Shown in pieces: positions 1 to 6,962 of a stretch of 7,469 bases of DNA; the stretch's first letter is position 1; every line of letters begins with the position of its first letter. The stretch lies in assembly GCA_937893835.1 (NCBI GenBank), contig CALCSS010000111.1, forward strand, positions 1 to 7,469, read 5' to 3'. Under the pieces are notes generated by a model. It was not told the origin of the DNA and made no database searches. It worked only from the letters and a program-made list of their open reading frames with translations. This DNA is from an uncultured Fidelibacterota bacterium (GTDB lineage: Bacteria > Fidelibacterota > Marinisomatia > Marinisomatales > UBA1611). The position numbers were made by a program, and so were the translations under genes.

Positions 1-2
1 CC

Positions 3-44
3 ACAGAATTATTAACAGATCACCTAATAAAAAAAGGCCGTTGA
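3..44 (+). CDS. Probable C-terminal tail of an upstream gene (partial)
   Basis: The frame beginning at base 3 stays open to a TGA at 42-44 and would encode a tail reading TELLTDHLIKKGR. It stops one base before the ATG of the next gene, the spacing expected within an operon. A second open frame ends at the TGA at 47-49, overlapping that ATG as ATGA, but its residues (HRIINRSPNKKRPLI) look less like a protein end. Only 14 codons are visible, so no function can be given. Genes of the LolA-like family downstream often sit beside RND/MMPL-type exporters, but nothing here shows that this is one. Confidence 0.3.
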   Translation, partial: TELLTDHLIKKGR

Positions 45-45
45 T

Positions 46-792
46 ATGAAATATTTTTTTGTCATGATGATTCCAATGATCGTTTTTTCACAATCGGGTC
101 ATGAGATAGCTGAAATGATCGATCAGCGTCCCTCTCCCAAGGACCTGACCAATGAGACTGAGATGATCTTGACCAATTCAAAAGGTAAGGTCAGGACCCA
201 TAGGATGATATCAAAGTCCATGGATGGCAATAGAAAACAGATCATTTGGTTCATTGAGCCAAAGGATGATCGTGGTATTTCATTCCTAAAGATAGAGCAT
301 GAGGACAAGGATGATGAGATGCGTATGTGGCTACCCGCGTTCAAGAGGGTAAGGCGAATATCAGCCACGAAGAGAGGAGACTCATTCATGGGGTCAGACC
401 TCAGCTATGAGGATCTATCCAGTAGAGAGTTAGTCAAAAATGACTACACACGTTTGGATGATGATCAATGGTCAGGAAAAGAGTGTTATGTTCTAGAGAC
501 AATCCCAAAAAAGGAGGCCAGATCATCATACAAGAGACACGTCTCTTGGGTTGATAAGGTCAGCATGACGATCTTGAAGGAACAATCTTTCAATAGGAGA
601 GGCAACCTTGAGAAAGAGAAAGAATTCTCTTATGAAAAGAGGGGAGAATATCAATTGATCAAGAGAGTATATGTGAAAGATGTGATCGATGATCATAGTA
701 CAGAGGTAATCTTCTCTGATCTGGTCACTGATTCAGGCCTTAATGAGAATCTATTTCATGAAAAGAGTTTAAGGCGGATACCAGTGGAATGA
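46..792 (+). CDS. Periplasmic outer-membrane lipoprotein-sorting-like (LolA-like) protein
   Basis: The product has 248 residues. A short basic start, a hydrophobic stretch (residues 4-14) and a likely signal peptidase I site after FS-QSG (about residue 15) predict export to the periplasm. The mature part resembles the LolA-like family related to Treponema TP_0789: an early segment of alternating strands (NETEMILTNSKGKVRTHRM), the family block WLPAFKRVRRIS at 95-106, and GDSFMGSDLSYED at 111-123, followed by strand-rich sequence with W-x-D and YEKRGEYQLIKR. No lipobox cysteine is seen, so it is probably soluble. Members are usually encoded with RND-type exporters and are thought to bind lipids or lipoproteins; no partner gene is visible here. 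The ATG at 46 has no clear Shine-Dalgarno but follows an upstream stop by one base, which favours translational coupling. The stop at 790-792 directly abuts the convergent fadN stop. Confidence 0.8.
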   Translation: MKYFFVMMIPMIVFSQSGHEIAEMIDQRPSPKDLTNETEMILTNSKGKVRTHRMISKSMDGNRKQIIWFIEPKDDRGISFLKIEHEDKDDEMRMWLPAFKRVRRISATKRGDSFMGSDLSYEDLSSRELVKNDYTRLDDDQWSGKECYVLETIPKKEARSSYKRHVSWVDKVSMTILKEQSFNRRGNLEKEKEFSYEKRGEYQLIKRVYVKDVIDDHSTEVIFSDLVTDSGLNENLFHEKSLRRIPVE

Positions 793-3138
793 TCAGTTCC
801 TAAGAGGTCTTCCTTTTTTCAACATATAACTGATTCGATCCTGAGTTAATTTTTCGCCTGCTAGAGAAATAAATGCTTCGCGCTCAATATCCAGGATGTA
901 TTGTTCATCCACTTTTTTTGTAAGACCTGCTTGGTCACCACCTGTCAAGACATAGGCAAGCTTCTCCCCGATCTTGGCATCATGATCTGAGATCTTTCCC
1001 TGTACCTTGAATCCTTTGAGTGCCATGGCCAATGCGGTACGCCCACCGGCTCCAGGCAGTTTTAGACCGTCATTGTACTTGGGAGGAATATATCCATCTG
1101 CAATTTCAAGAGCCTTGTCTTTGGCTGCCTGTATCAAATGATCACGATTTAGGATGACAGTGTCATCTTTCTTCAATAGCCCAAGGTATTTTGCCTCATC
1201 TGCACTTGTTGCTACTTTGGCAAATCCTATGGTCTCAAAGGCCTTTTGAATCTTTTGAAATGCACCCATACGACCTTTCCCTTCTTCCATGGCGTTTAAT
1301 ATCATTCTGAGATTTCCTCCTCCACCTGGGATCAGACCAACTCCAACCTCGACAAGGCCCATATATGTTTCTGAGGCTACCACTCTGTGTGCTGCTGGTT
1401 GGATGATCTCAGTACCACCACCAAGGGTCAACTGAAATGGGGCCGCAACAACAGGTCCCTTTGAGAATCTGACCCTTTGGGTCATGTCTTGCATTGTCTT
1501 GACAGCAAAATCCAATGCGTCCCATTGTTTATTTTGACTCAGTTCCAGTAGTAGATTAAGGTTGGCTCCAGCACAGAAATTTGCTCCCTGGTGGGCAATG
1601 ATCATGCCCCGATATTGCCCGTCATCAATGAGATCTATTGCATGATCGATCATCTCTATATATGAACTATCGATCGGGTTGAGCCTGGGTTGCAGGATGG
1701 AATGGAATTCTACGTTTAAGATGCCATCACCCATGTCATTCACACTTGCACTCAGATCTCGTTTTAAGGTGTGCCCAGCGGTCTTGTGTAGTGCAAGATC
1801 AAATACCTTTGGACCTTGCTCCATCTTAACGGCGTGTTCGCCTTTTGGGCACCAAAATGCTTTTGCACCATTTTCAACGGAATAAAAGGATTCTCTGCCA
1901 GAGTCTAGCATCTGCAATACCCATCCTGGTATCTCTTTGCCCTCTGAACGCATTCGGTCTATAGACTTTCTTACACCAAGGATGTCCCATATCTCAAAGG
2001 GGCCGATATCCCATGCAAAACCCCATTTCATGGCATTATCAATATTGACAATATCATCAGAGATCTCGGGTATGCGATTGGCACTGTATATCAATGTCTT
2101 TGAGGTCAATTCCCAAAAGTATTTACTACCACGATCATCTCCCTCACAGAGGGCAATGATCTTTTCGCTTAACCTTTGCCTGTCCTTGGCAATGCGAAAA
2201 CAGTCAAACCTTACCGACCCAAAGGGTGAGTAGTCACCAGTAATGAGATCGACTGAGTGGATCGAGCGATCCTCATTCTTTTTGTAAAACCCTGCTCTCG
2301 TCTTCTGTCCAAGACGATCTGAATCGATCAATTTGTCCAAAATATCAGGAATTTTGAACACTTCACGTTCCTCATCCTCAGGAGCCTTTTCATAGGTCGT
2401 TAGAGATACGCTCTTCAAAGTGTCGAGCCCAACAACATCTGCCGTGCGGAAGGTGGCACTCTTTGGTCTACCTGATATTGTACCCGTCAATTTGTCCACT
2501 TCCTCAACAGTGAGGCCCTGGTCAATGGCAAGATCCACCGCTGTCATCATTCCAAAGACGCCAATACGATTGCCGATAAAATTAGGAGTATCCTTGGCAT
2601 GGACGATCCCCTTACCTAGGACAGATTCTCCAAAGGCGATCATCGTATCATAGGTATCATCAGACGTGTGTTCTCCTCTAACAAGTTCTAACAGTTGCAT
2701 ATATCTTGGTGGATTGAAAAAATGTGTTATCATGAATCGTTCTTTCACATCTTCTGCAAGAGAATGTGTAAGGTCTGCCAGAGGAATTCCTGATGTGTTT
2801 GAGGTGAGTATCGCCGTTTTCTTTAAATGAGGGAGAATATTCGCATATACCTTTTCCTTGATGTCCAAACGCTCAATGACCGCCTCCAAGACCCAGTCAA
2901 CCTCAGCGATTTTTTCTATGTCTTCACCATAGCTGCAAGGAGTGACGAGGTCAACATTCTTTGGTTTATAGAGAGGTGCTGGTTTTAATGAGGTGAGGGT
3001 ACTCTTTCCTTTTTCTGCGAGATCCTTGTCCATATCAAATAGATAGGATGGGATACCAGCGTTCGCCAGATGACCAGAGATCTGTGCTCCCATCACACCT
3101 GAACCCAAGACTGCGACCTTTTCAATTTTCTTTGACAT
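793..3138 (-). CDS. fadN: 3-hydroxyacyl-CoA dehydrogenase / enoyl-CoA hydratase, FadN type
   Basis: This 781-residue bifunctional cytoplasmic enzyme catalyses the two middle steps of beta-oxidation: hydration of trans-2-enoyl-CoA and NAD-dependent oxidation of L-3-hydroxyacyl-CoA. The NAD-binding Rossmann domain opens with VAVLGSGVMG (8-17). SNTSG (113-117) and HFFNPPRYMQLLE follow, carrying the His139/Glu151 catalytic dyad, then DTPNFIGNRIG (183-193). A second dehydrogenase C-terminal module is near 361-388 (NAMKWGFAWDIGPFE). The crotonase domain is C-terminal: GANFCAGANL (518-527) forms the oxyanion-hole region, and both catalytic glutamates are present (Glu577 in LGGGTE, Glu597 in GLVEVGVG). 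Dehydrogenase-then-hydratase is the order of Bacillus FadN and the reverse of E. coli FadB/FadJ; the length also fits FadN. The start lies 3 bases after the fadA stop, with AAGGGA as ribosome site. It is the last gene of the operon. Confidence 0.93.
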   Translation of the reverse strand: MSKKIEKVAVLGSGVMGAQISGHLANAGIPSYLFDMDKDLAEKGKSTLTSLKPAPLYKPKNVDLVTPCSYGEDIEKIAEVDWVLEAVIERLDIKEKVYANILPHLKKTAILTSNTSGIPLADLTHSLAEDVKERFMITHFFNPPRYMQLLELVRGEHTSDDTYDTMIAFGESVLGKGIVHAKDTPNFIGNRIGVFGMMTAVDLAIDQGLTVEEVDKLTGTISGRPKSATFRTADVVGLDTLKSVSLTTYEKAPEDEEREVFKIPDILDKLIDSDRLGQKTRAGFYKKNEDRSIHSVDLITGDYSPFGSVRFDCFRIAKDRQRLSEKIIALCEGDDRGSKYFWELTSKTLIYSANRIPEISDDIVNIDNAMKWGFAWDIGPFEIWDILGVRKSIDRMRSEGKEIPGWVLQMLDSGRESFYSVENGAKAFWCPKGEHAVKMEQGPKVFDLALHKTAGHTLKRDLSASVNDMGDGILNVEFHSILQPRLNPIDSSYIEMIDHAIDLIDDGQYRGMIIAHQGANFCAGANLNLLLELSQNKQWDALDFAVKTMQDMTQRVRFSKGPVVAAPFQLTLGGGTEIIQPAAHRVVASETYMGLVEVGVGLIPGGGGNLRMILNAMEEGKGRMGAFQKIQKAFETIGFAKVATSADEAKYLGLLKKDDTVILNRDHLIQAAKDKALEIADGYIPPKYNDGLKLPGAGGRTALAMALKGFKVQGKISDHDAKIGEKLAYVLTGGDQAGLTKKVDEQYILDIEREAFISLAGEKLTQDRISYMLKKGRPLRN

Positions 3139-3141
3139 CTA

Positions 3142-4269
3142 TCAATCCCTTTCCAAAATGGTTGCGATTCCCTGCCCTGTACCTATGCACATCGTTGCCA
3201 GGCCGGTCTTTGATCCTTGTTGTTCCATGACATTGACAAGTGTAGTGATGATCCGGGCACCCGAACAACCTAGGGGATGACCGAGTGCTATGGCGCCACC
3301 ATTTAGATTTACCTTGTTAGGGTCCCACCCACCATTCTTGATCACATAAAGTGACTGAGCAGCAAAGGCCTCATTCAATTCGACCACATCGATCTGGTCA
3401 ATTGTCATGTCGGCTCGTTCCAGTACTTTCTTTGTCGCAGGTAACGGGCCCATTCCCATTCTTCGCCAATCCACACCCACAACCGATCGTCCCTTTATCG
3501 TGGCCCTTATAGGTAGTGAATTATCTTCGGCATATGTTCTACTTGTTATCAATACTGCGGCTGCTCCAATTGAGATGGGGCTGGATGTTGCGGCAGTTAT
3601 TGTACCATTCTCTAAAAAAGCAGGGTCGAGGCTTTTGATCTTTTCAATATCAGGCTGCCTTGGACCCTCATCCTTGTCTACCACACACTCCCCGTACACA
3701 TCAATGGAGATGACCTCACTATCATACCTTCCATTTTCCCAGGCATTCAATGCCTTTTCATGTGATTCCATGGCAAATTGTTCCTGCTCGTCTCTTGATA
3801 TGTCTCCTTCACTTGCCAGAGTCTCTGCTGTCTCTCCCATGCCAATATAATATTCCTGTTCAGCAAGCTCAGGATGGAAATCAGGATTGAATCCTCCCAT
3901 TGGGACAGAGAACATATCTTCCACACCTGCGGCAATTCCAACATCTATGTCACCTGACTCGATCCTTGTACTGATCTGGTGCACTGCGTCCATGGATGAA
4001 CCACAGAATCGATTTACGACCGCGCCTCCAGATGTCTCTGGTATCCCAGCCAGGATAGCAACTCCTTTCGCCATGAGCATTCCCTGAGGTCCCTCAGGGA
4101 ATGCACATCCGAGCACTAGGTCGTTGATCTGATCAGGCTCTACATTGTTCCTATTCATTAACCCACATACAACCTGAGATGTCAGATCGTCTGGTCGAAT
4201 TCCAACCAGGTTTCCATTCTTAATTCCTATAGGAGAACGGGCAGCGTCAATTATCACTGAATCAGACAT
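3142..4269 (-). CDS. fadA: Acetyl-CoA acyltransferase (3-ketoacyl-CoA thiolase), FadA type
   Basis: The 375-residue enzyme carries out thiolytic cleavage of 3-ketoacyl-CoA to acetyl-CoA and a shortened acyl-CoA, the last beta-oxidation step. All three thiolase signatures are readable: VNRFCGSSMDAV with nucleophile Cys89, NGGAIALGHPLGCSG with His331, and the C-terminal MCIGTGQG with Cys361. NEAF (299-302) is also present. The loop GTITAATSSPISIGAAA (222-238) has Ile234 where related enzymes usually carry Asp, a small departure away from the catalytic residues. A clear AGGAG (4276-4280) lies 6 bases before the ATG. The neighbours make it the thiolase partner of FadN, and its stop is 3 bases from the fadN start. 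A biosynthetic acetoacetyl-CoA thiolase is possible by sequence alone but unlikely in this operon. Confidence 0.93.
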   Translation of the reverse strand: MSDSVIIDAARSPIGIKNGNLVGIRPDDLTSQVVCGLMNRNNVEPDQINDLVLGCAFPEGPQGMLMAKGVAILAGIPETSGGAVVNRFCGSSMDAVHQISTRIESGDIDVGIAAGVEDMFSVPMGGFNPDFHPELAEQEYYIGMGETAETLASEGDISRDEQEQFAMESHEKALNAWENGRYDSEVISIDVYGECVVDKDEGPRQPDIEKIKSLDPAFLENGTITAATSSPISIGAAAVLITSRTYAEDNSLPIRATIKGRSVVGVDWRRMGMGPLPATKKVLERADMTIDQIDVVELNEAFAAQSLYVIKNGGWDPNKVNLNGGAIALGHPLGCSGARIITTLVNVMEQQGSKTGLATMCIGTGQGIATILERD

Positions 4270-4421
4270 ATTGTTCTCCTATCTTCTGATCTCTGGATTA
4301 AATAAAAACTCACAAAGATCAAAATCTTGAATATCGATGTGTGATATTTTTCGACTCGATTTATAATGTTTTTTATGATCTGTTTTTTTCTTTTTAAGAT
4401 GTATCATCTATTCCCTCTTTT
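4270..4421 (-). other. AT-rich fadE-fadA spacer with small inverted repeats
   Basis: This 152-base non-coding gap interrupts an operon whose other junctions are 2 and 3 bases. It holds two small perfect inverted repeats: AATATC (4330-4335) with GATATT (4343-4348) around a 7-base loop, and AAGAT/ATCTT around CAAA just before it (about 4316-4329). A TATAAA hexamer on the minus strand near 4363-4368 has no convincing -35. No G+C-rich stem followed by a T-run is seen, so it does not look like an intrinsic terminator. It may hold an internal promoter or an RNA processing/stability site for a fadA-fadN message; this is inference. Confidence 0.35.
4276..4280 (-). promoter_or_regulatory. Ribosome binding site of fadA
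   Basis: The minus strand reads AGGAG followed by AACAAT and the ATG at 4269-4267. It is the best Shine-Dalgarno sequence in the operon and supports the fadA start. It also suggests that fadA initiates independently of fadE, which ends 152 bases upstream. Confidence 0.65.
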
Positions 4422-6206
4422 TTAAAATGGATAATCCTTTTTCTCTAGAACATAATTCCCTAGATCTCTTTTCAATGATATGGTATCGGTGTCTAATTTC
4501 ATAATATCCTGCATCTGTGTGACCTGCGACAAGGTCTTAGATGGGATGGAACCCGAAAATATTCGATTCAGACACTTTGAACTGAGTACCTTTATCTCTA
4601 ACAGAGAATTCGCCACATTTATTTTTGCTATGCTATAGGCCATCTTTGATGATTCACCAGATGAGATGTTTTGCTGAGCTCTACAGATAACGGACTCAGA
4701 TGTGAACAAATTGGTGAGTATGTCAGCAATGGCCTCGCTAAGCTGTTGTTCATGTTTTAGATCTTGCCCAAATTCACACAAAGCTTCTTGAAAGATCAAT
4801 GCCGCGAGTGATTTTGCAGCATCCATTGAACGTTTTTCTATTGAAAAAAGATCATCGCCGTTGGTCTTTCTAGATAATAGTTCATCCGTTCCTTTCAACA
4901 GGTCTCGCAGTGAGATCTCCTCCATAAGTACCTTCTTCATCATATACCCAGTAATGATCATCCTATTGATCTCATTGGTCCCTTCCCATATCTGATTGAT
5001 TCGATCATCTCGATAGGCCTTGGCTATGGGATACTCTTCAATGAATCCATAGCCTCCAAATATCTGTAAACAATTGTCCACGACCATTGATGAGGTCTCA
5101 CTTCCAACTATCTTTGCCATGGATGCCTCAACCGCGAAGCGCTCCGTGGCCTCACCGGTCTGTATGTAATATTCTGAATTATTTTTATCCAATTGATCGA
5201 TCGCATCCTGTATCATTCCAACAGTTCTATATAGCATGGTATCTGCAGCATATGTTTGGACTGTGATATCCGCGATCTTTCCAATAATCGAGTCAAATTT
5301 CGCAATTGGTTGTCCAAACTGTCTACGTTCAAGTGCATATTCAATGGTCTGTTTGATCGCTTGTTTGGAACCTCCTACAGTGGATGCGCCTAACTTATAT
5401 CTTCCAATATTCAGTGCATTGAACGCTATTGTGGCACCTTTCCCGATCTCATATAATAGATTCTCAACTGGGATCTTTGCATTGGTAAACTTCAAAGATG
5501 TGGTTGATGAGCCTTTCATGCCCATCTTCTTTTCTTCTGGGCCAATGGAAAGGCCCTCTGTGTCACGCTCAACTATGAATCCGGAGAATTTGTTTCCATC
5601 AGCCTGAGCGAGAATGGTGTATACATCTGCCCAACCTCCATTGCTAATGAATTGTTTCTCTCCATTTAATATGTAGAACTTCCCATCATCAGAGAGGGTG
5701 GCGGTGGTCTTTGCTGCCAGGGCATCTGAGCCAGAGGATGGTTCGGTGAGCCCGTAGGCGGCGATCCATTCACCGGATATGAGTTTAGGTAGGTACTTTT
5801 CTTTTTGCTCTGGTGTTCCAAAAAAAACAATGCCTAGACTACCAATTGCTGTTTGTACTCCAAAGGTACATGAAAAGGAAGAGGACCCACCCCATCCAAT
5901 GCCTTCTGTGATCAAGCAAGCTGTGATCTTGTCAAGGTCGGTCCCTCCAAATTCTTCAGGAGTGTCCACACCGATCAGACCAAGCTCACCCAGTTTCACC
6001 ATGATGGACCTACTTAGACCCTCATCCAATTTTTCGATCTCACCCACGTTTGGAAGAATGGTGTTCTTAGCAAAATCCAAGACCATCTTCTCTATCTCAC
6101 TGTGTTCATCACTGAATGACTCTCTGCAAAATATTCTTTCTTGTGCAGCAGGGGAAATCAGCCACTGGCCACCCGTCTTTAATTGGATCATGTCTTCGAT
6201 ATTCAT
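4422..6206 (-). CDS. fadE: Acyl-CoA dehydrogenase, FadE (YusJ/VLCAD-like) type
   Basis: The 594-residue FAD-dependent enzyme oxidises acyl-CoA to trans-2-enoyl-CoA, passing electrons to electron-transfer flavoprotein, the first beta-oxidation step. The N-terminal helical domain (about 30-145) is followed by the family signature AAYGLTEPSSGSDA (149-162), a beta domain with NGEKQFISNGGWAD (181-194) and the C-terminal helical domain. The latter carries RRQFGQPIAKF (294-304), the FAD-binding segment QIFGGYGFIEEYP (381-393), RDDRINQIWEGTNEI with probable catalytic base Glu408, and a tail of about 160 residues as in very-long-chain enzymes. The early K-x-GGQWL element resembles the start of Bacillus YusJ, and the length is the same. 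The ATG follows the regulator's stop by 2 bases (TAA-AT-ATG) with only a weak purine-rich ribosome site, suggesting coupling to the regulator. Chain-length preference cannot be read from the sequence. Confidence 0.93.
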   Translation of the reverse strand: MNIEDMIQLKTGGQWLISPAAQERIFCRESFSDEHSEIEKMVLDFAKNTILPNVGEIEKLDEGLSRSIMVKLGELGLIGVDTPEEFGGTDLDKITACLITEGIGWGGSSSFSCTFGVQTAIGSLGIVFFGTPEQKEKYLPKLISGEWIAAYGLTEPSSGSDALAAKTTATLSDDGKFYILNGEKQFISNGGWADVYTILAQADGNKFSGFIVERDTEGLSIGPEEKKMGMKGSSTTSLKFTNAKIPVENLLYEIGKGATIAFNALNIGRYKLGASTVGGSKQAIKQTIEYALERRQFGQPIAKFDSIIGKIADITVQTYAADTMLYRTVGMIQDAIDQLDKNNSEYYIQTGEATERFAVEASMAKIVGSETSSMVVDNCLQIFGGYGFIEEYPIAKAYRDDRINQIWEGTNEINRMIITGYMMKKVLMEEISLRDLLKGTDELLSRKTNGDDLFSIEKRSMDAAKSLAALIFQEALCEFGQDLKHEQQLSEAIADILTNLFTSESVICRAQQNISSGESSKMAYSIAKINVANSLLEIKVLSSKCLNRIFSGSIPSKTLSQVTQMQDIMKLDTDTISLKRDLGNYVLEKKDYPF

Positions 6207-6208
6207 AT

Positions 6209-6805
6209 TTAACTTTTTTTCTTTAGTCCATTGAGGATGAAGTCTGAGATCGTATCAATATATTCATGGGCCTCAACACCTGATCTATCAAATAGAGTGA
6301 ACCAATGTATACCCTCGATGTTCACCACAATGGAGAGTGCGGTTATCCTTGGGTCAACCTTTTTGAATTCTCCGTTTTCAATCCCTTTCTTGATTATGTC
6401 AATTATGTATTTTAAAAAATGAGAGTACACATCCTGTAACTTTGAATTAAAATCATCATCCAGACCTGCCATTCTCCAAAATTCCACCATGATCTTGAAT
6501 ATTTCGGGGTTCTGGTCAAATTGATCTATGAAGTAATCGAATAGGACCTTTAATTGATCTGAGGCATTTTTTTTATTCTCCAAATTATGGAGCACGCCCT
6601 CACTGTATTCATTGAACCAATGATCGACAAGCGACAGGTATATCTCTTTTTTCGATTTATAATACCAGTAGATGGCTCCCTTGGATAATTTTGCCTCTTT
6701 TACAATGTCATCCATACGACTTTGACCATAGCCCTTTTTGACAACAACTGACTGTGCTGCTTCCATGATTTGGGATTTTCTAAGATCTTTGAGCTTTTCG
6801 TTCAT
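6209..6805 (-). CDS. TetR-family transcriptional regulator, probable FadR-like repressor of the fad operon
   Basis: From the chosen start the protein has 198 residues. The N-terminal DNA-binding domain reads RKSQIMEAAQSVVVKKGYGQ, then the helix-turn-helix MDDIVKEAKLSKGAIYWYYKSKKEIY, a classic TetR pattern. The C-terminal half is a helical ligand-binding and dimerisation region with several aromatics (EFWRMAG, HWFTLFDR). Its place as first gene of a fad operon suggests an acyl-CoA-responsive repressor like Bacillus FadR (YsiA), also a TetR protein; the ligand is inferred. An in-frame ATG at 6847 would add 14 residues (MRINLNYTDQSVYF) that look like untranslated leader, and neither start has a Shine-Dalgarno. 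The ATG at 6805 is preferred because it gives the usual short lead-in before the first helix. A palindrome upstream (6882-6899) is the likely operator. Confidence 0.87.
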   Translation of the reverse strand: MNEKLKDLRKSQIMEAAQSVVVKKGYGQSRMDDIVKEAKLSKGAIYWYYKSKKEIYLSLVDHWFNEYSEGVLHNLENKKNASDQLKVLFDYFIDQFDQNPEIFKIMVEFWRMAGLDDDFNSKLQDVYSHFLKYIIDIIKKGIENGEFKKVDPRITALSIVVNIEGIHWFTLFDRSGVEAHEYIDTISDFILNGLKKKS

Positions 6806-6869
6806 AAAATAGACTGACTGGTCGGTATAATTTAGATTTATCCTCATTATATATCAAGATTATTTTTAT

Positions 6870-6899
6870 AATAAATAATAGTTGACAGGAGTATGTCAA
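6870..6899 (-). promoter_or_regulatory. Candidate promoter of the tetR-fadE-fadA-fadN operon
   Basis: On the minus strand a perfect TTGACA (6899-6894) is followed after 18 bases by TTTATT (6875-6870), a 4/6 match to the -10 consensus, within AT-rich DNA. Transcription would begin near 6863, giving a leader of roughly 60 bases to the preferred regulator start. The -35 is one arm of the palindrome at 6882-6899. If the organism uses the Bacteroidota-type sigma factor, the true elements may differ. Confidence 0.4.
6882..6899. promoter_or_regulatory. 18-bp palindrome, candidate operator of the TetR regulator
   Basis: TTGACA-GGAGTA-TGTCAA has perfect 6-bp arms around a 6-base centre, the size and symmetry typical of operators bound by TetR-family dimers. 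It lies 76 bases upstream of the preferred regulator start. Its arms are also -35 hexamers for both strands, so a bound dimer would block transcription outward in both directions. It is not the Bacillus FadR box by sequence. No second intact copy was found in another non-coding stretch of the window. Confidence 0.5.
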
Positions 6900-6915
6900 G
6901 CCGCATAACTTAACT

Positions 6916-6934
6916 ATTGAGATTAGGTCTCATT
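6916..6934. promoter_or_regulatory. Fur-box-like palindrome upstream of the iron permease gene
   Basis: The core TGAGA-TTAGG-TCTCA (6918-6932) is a perfect 5-bp inverted repeat around 5 bases. It matches the common Fur pattern TGAGAAT-N-ATTCTCA at 11 of 14 arm positions, with further agreement at the outer A and TT. It covers the candidate -35 of the downstream iron permease gene, the usual place for iron-dependent repression. A regulator of another family (for example DtxR-like) could also use it. Confidence 0.4.
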
Positions 6935-6945
6935 AACAATAAAAT
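6917..6945 (+). promoter_or_regulatory. Candidate promoter of the iron permease gene
   Basis: TTGAGA (6917-6922, 5/6) and TAAAAT (6940-6945, 5/6) are separated by exactly 17 bases. Transcription would start near 6952, leaving a leader of about 105 bases before the ATG at 7057 that contains the strong inverted repeat 6963-7038. A weaker alternative upstream is TTGACA (6882-6887) with CATAAC (6904-6909) at 16 bases spacing. Confidence 0.45.
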
Positions 6946-6962
6946 AATTAGATATGTACTCC

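Noticed and set aside
683..695. Palindrome TGATC-GAT-GATCA as a regulatory site
   Set aside because: It is inside the LolA-like coding region and is explained by the general GATC richness.
802..819. Hairpin AAGAGG-TCTT-CCTTTT with a T-run, in the plus direction after the LolA-like gene, as a terminator
   Set aside because: The stem is short, includes a G-U pair and uses most of the T-run itself. It also lies within the fadN coding region, so chance is likely.
3407..3850. Plus-strand open frame of 147 codons opposite fadA, and similar frames opposite fadN and fadE
   Set aside because: All lie opposite genes with clear family motifs and have no recognisable domains or ribosome sites; they are antisense shadows.
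4362..4367. TATAAT on the plus strand in the fadE-fadA gap as a promoter
   Set aside because: No -35-like hexamer at 16-18 bases and no plus-strand gene downstream; AT-rich spacers give such matches by chance.
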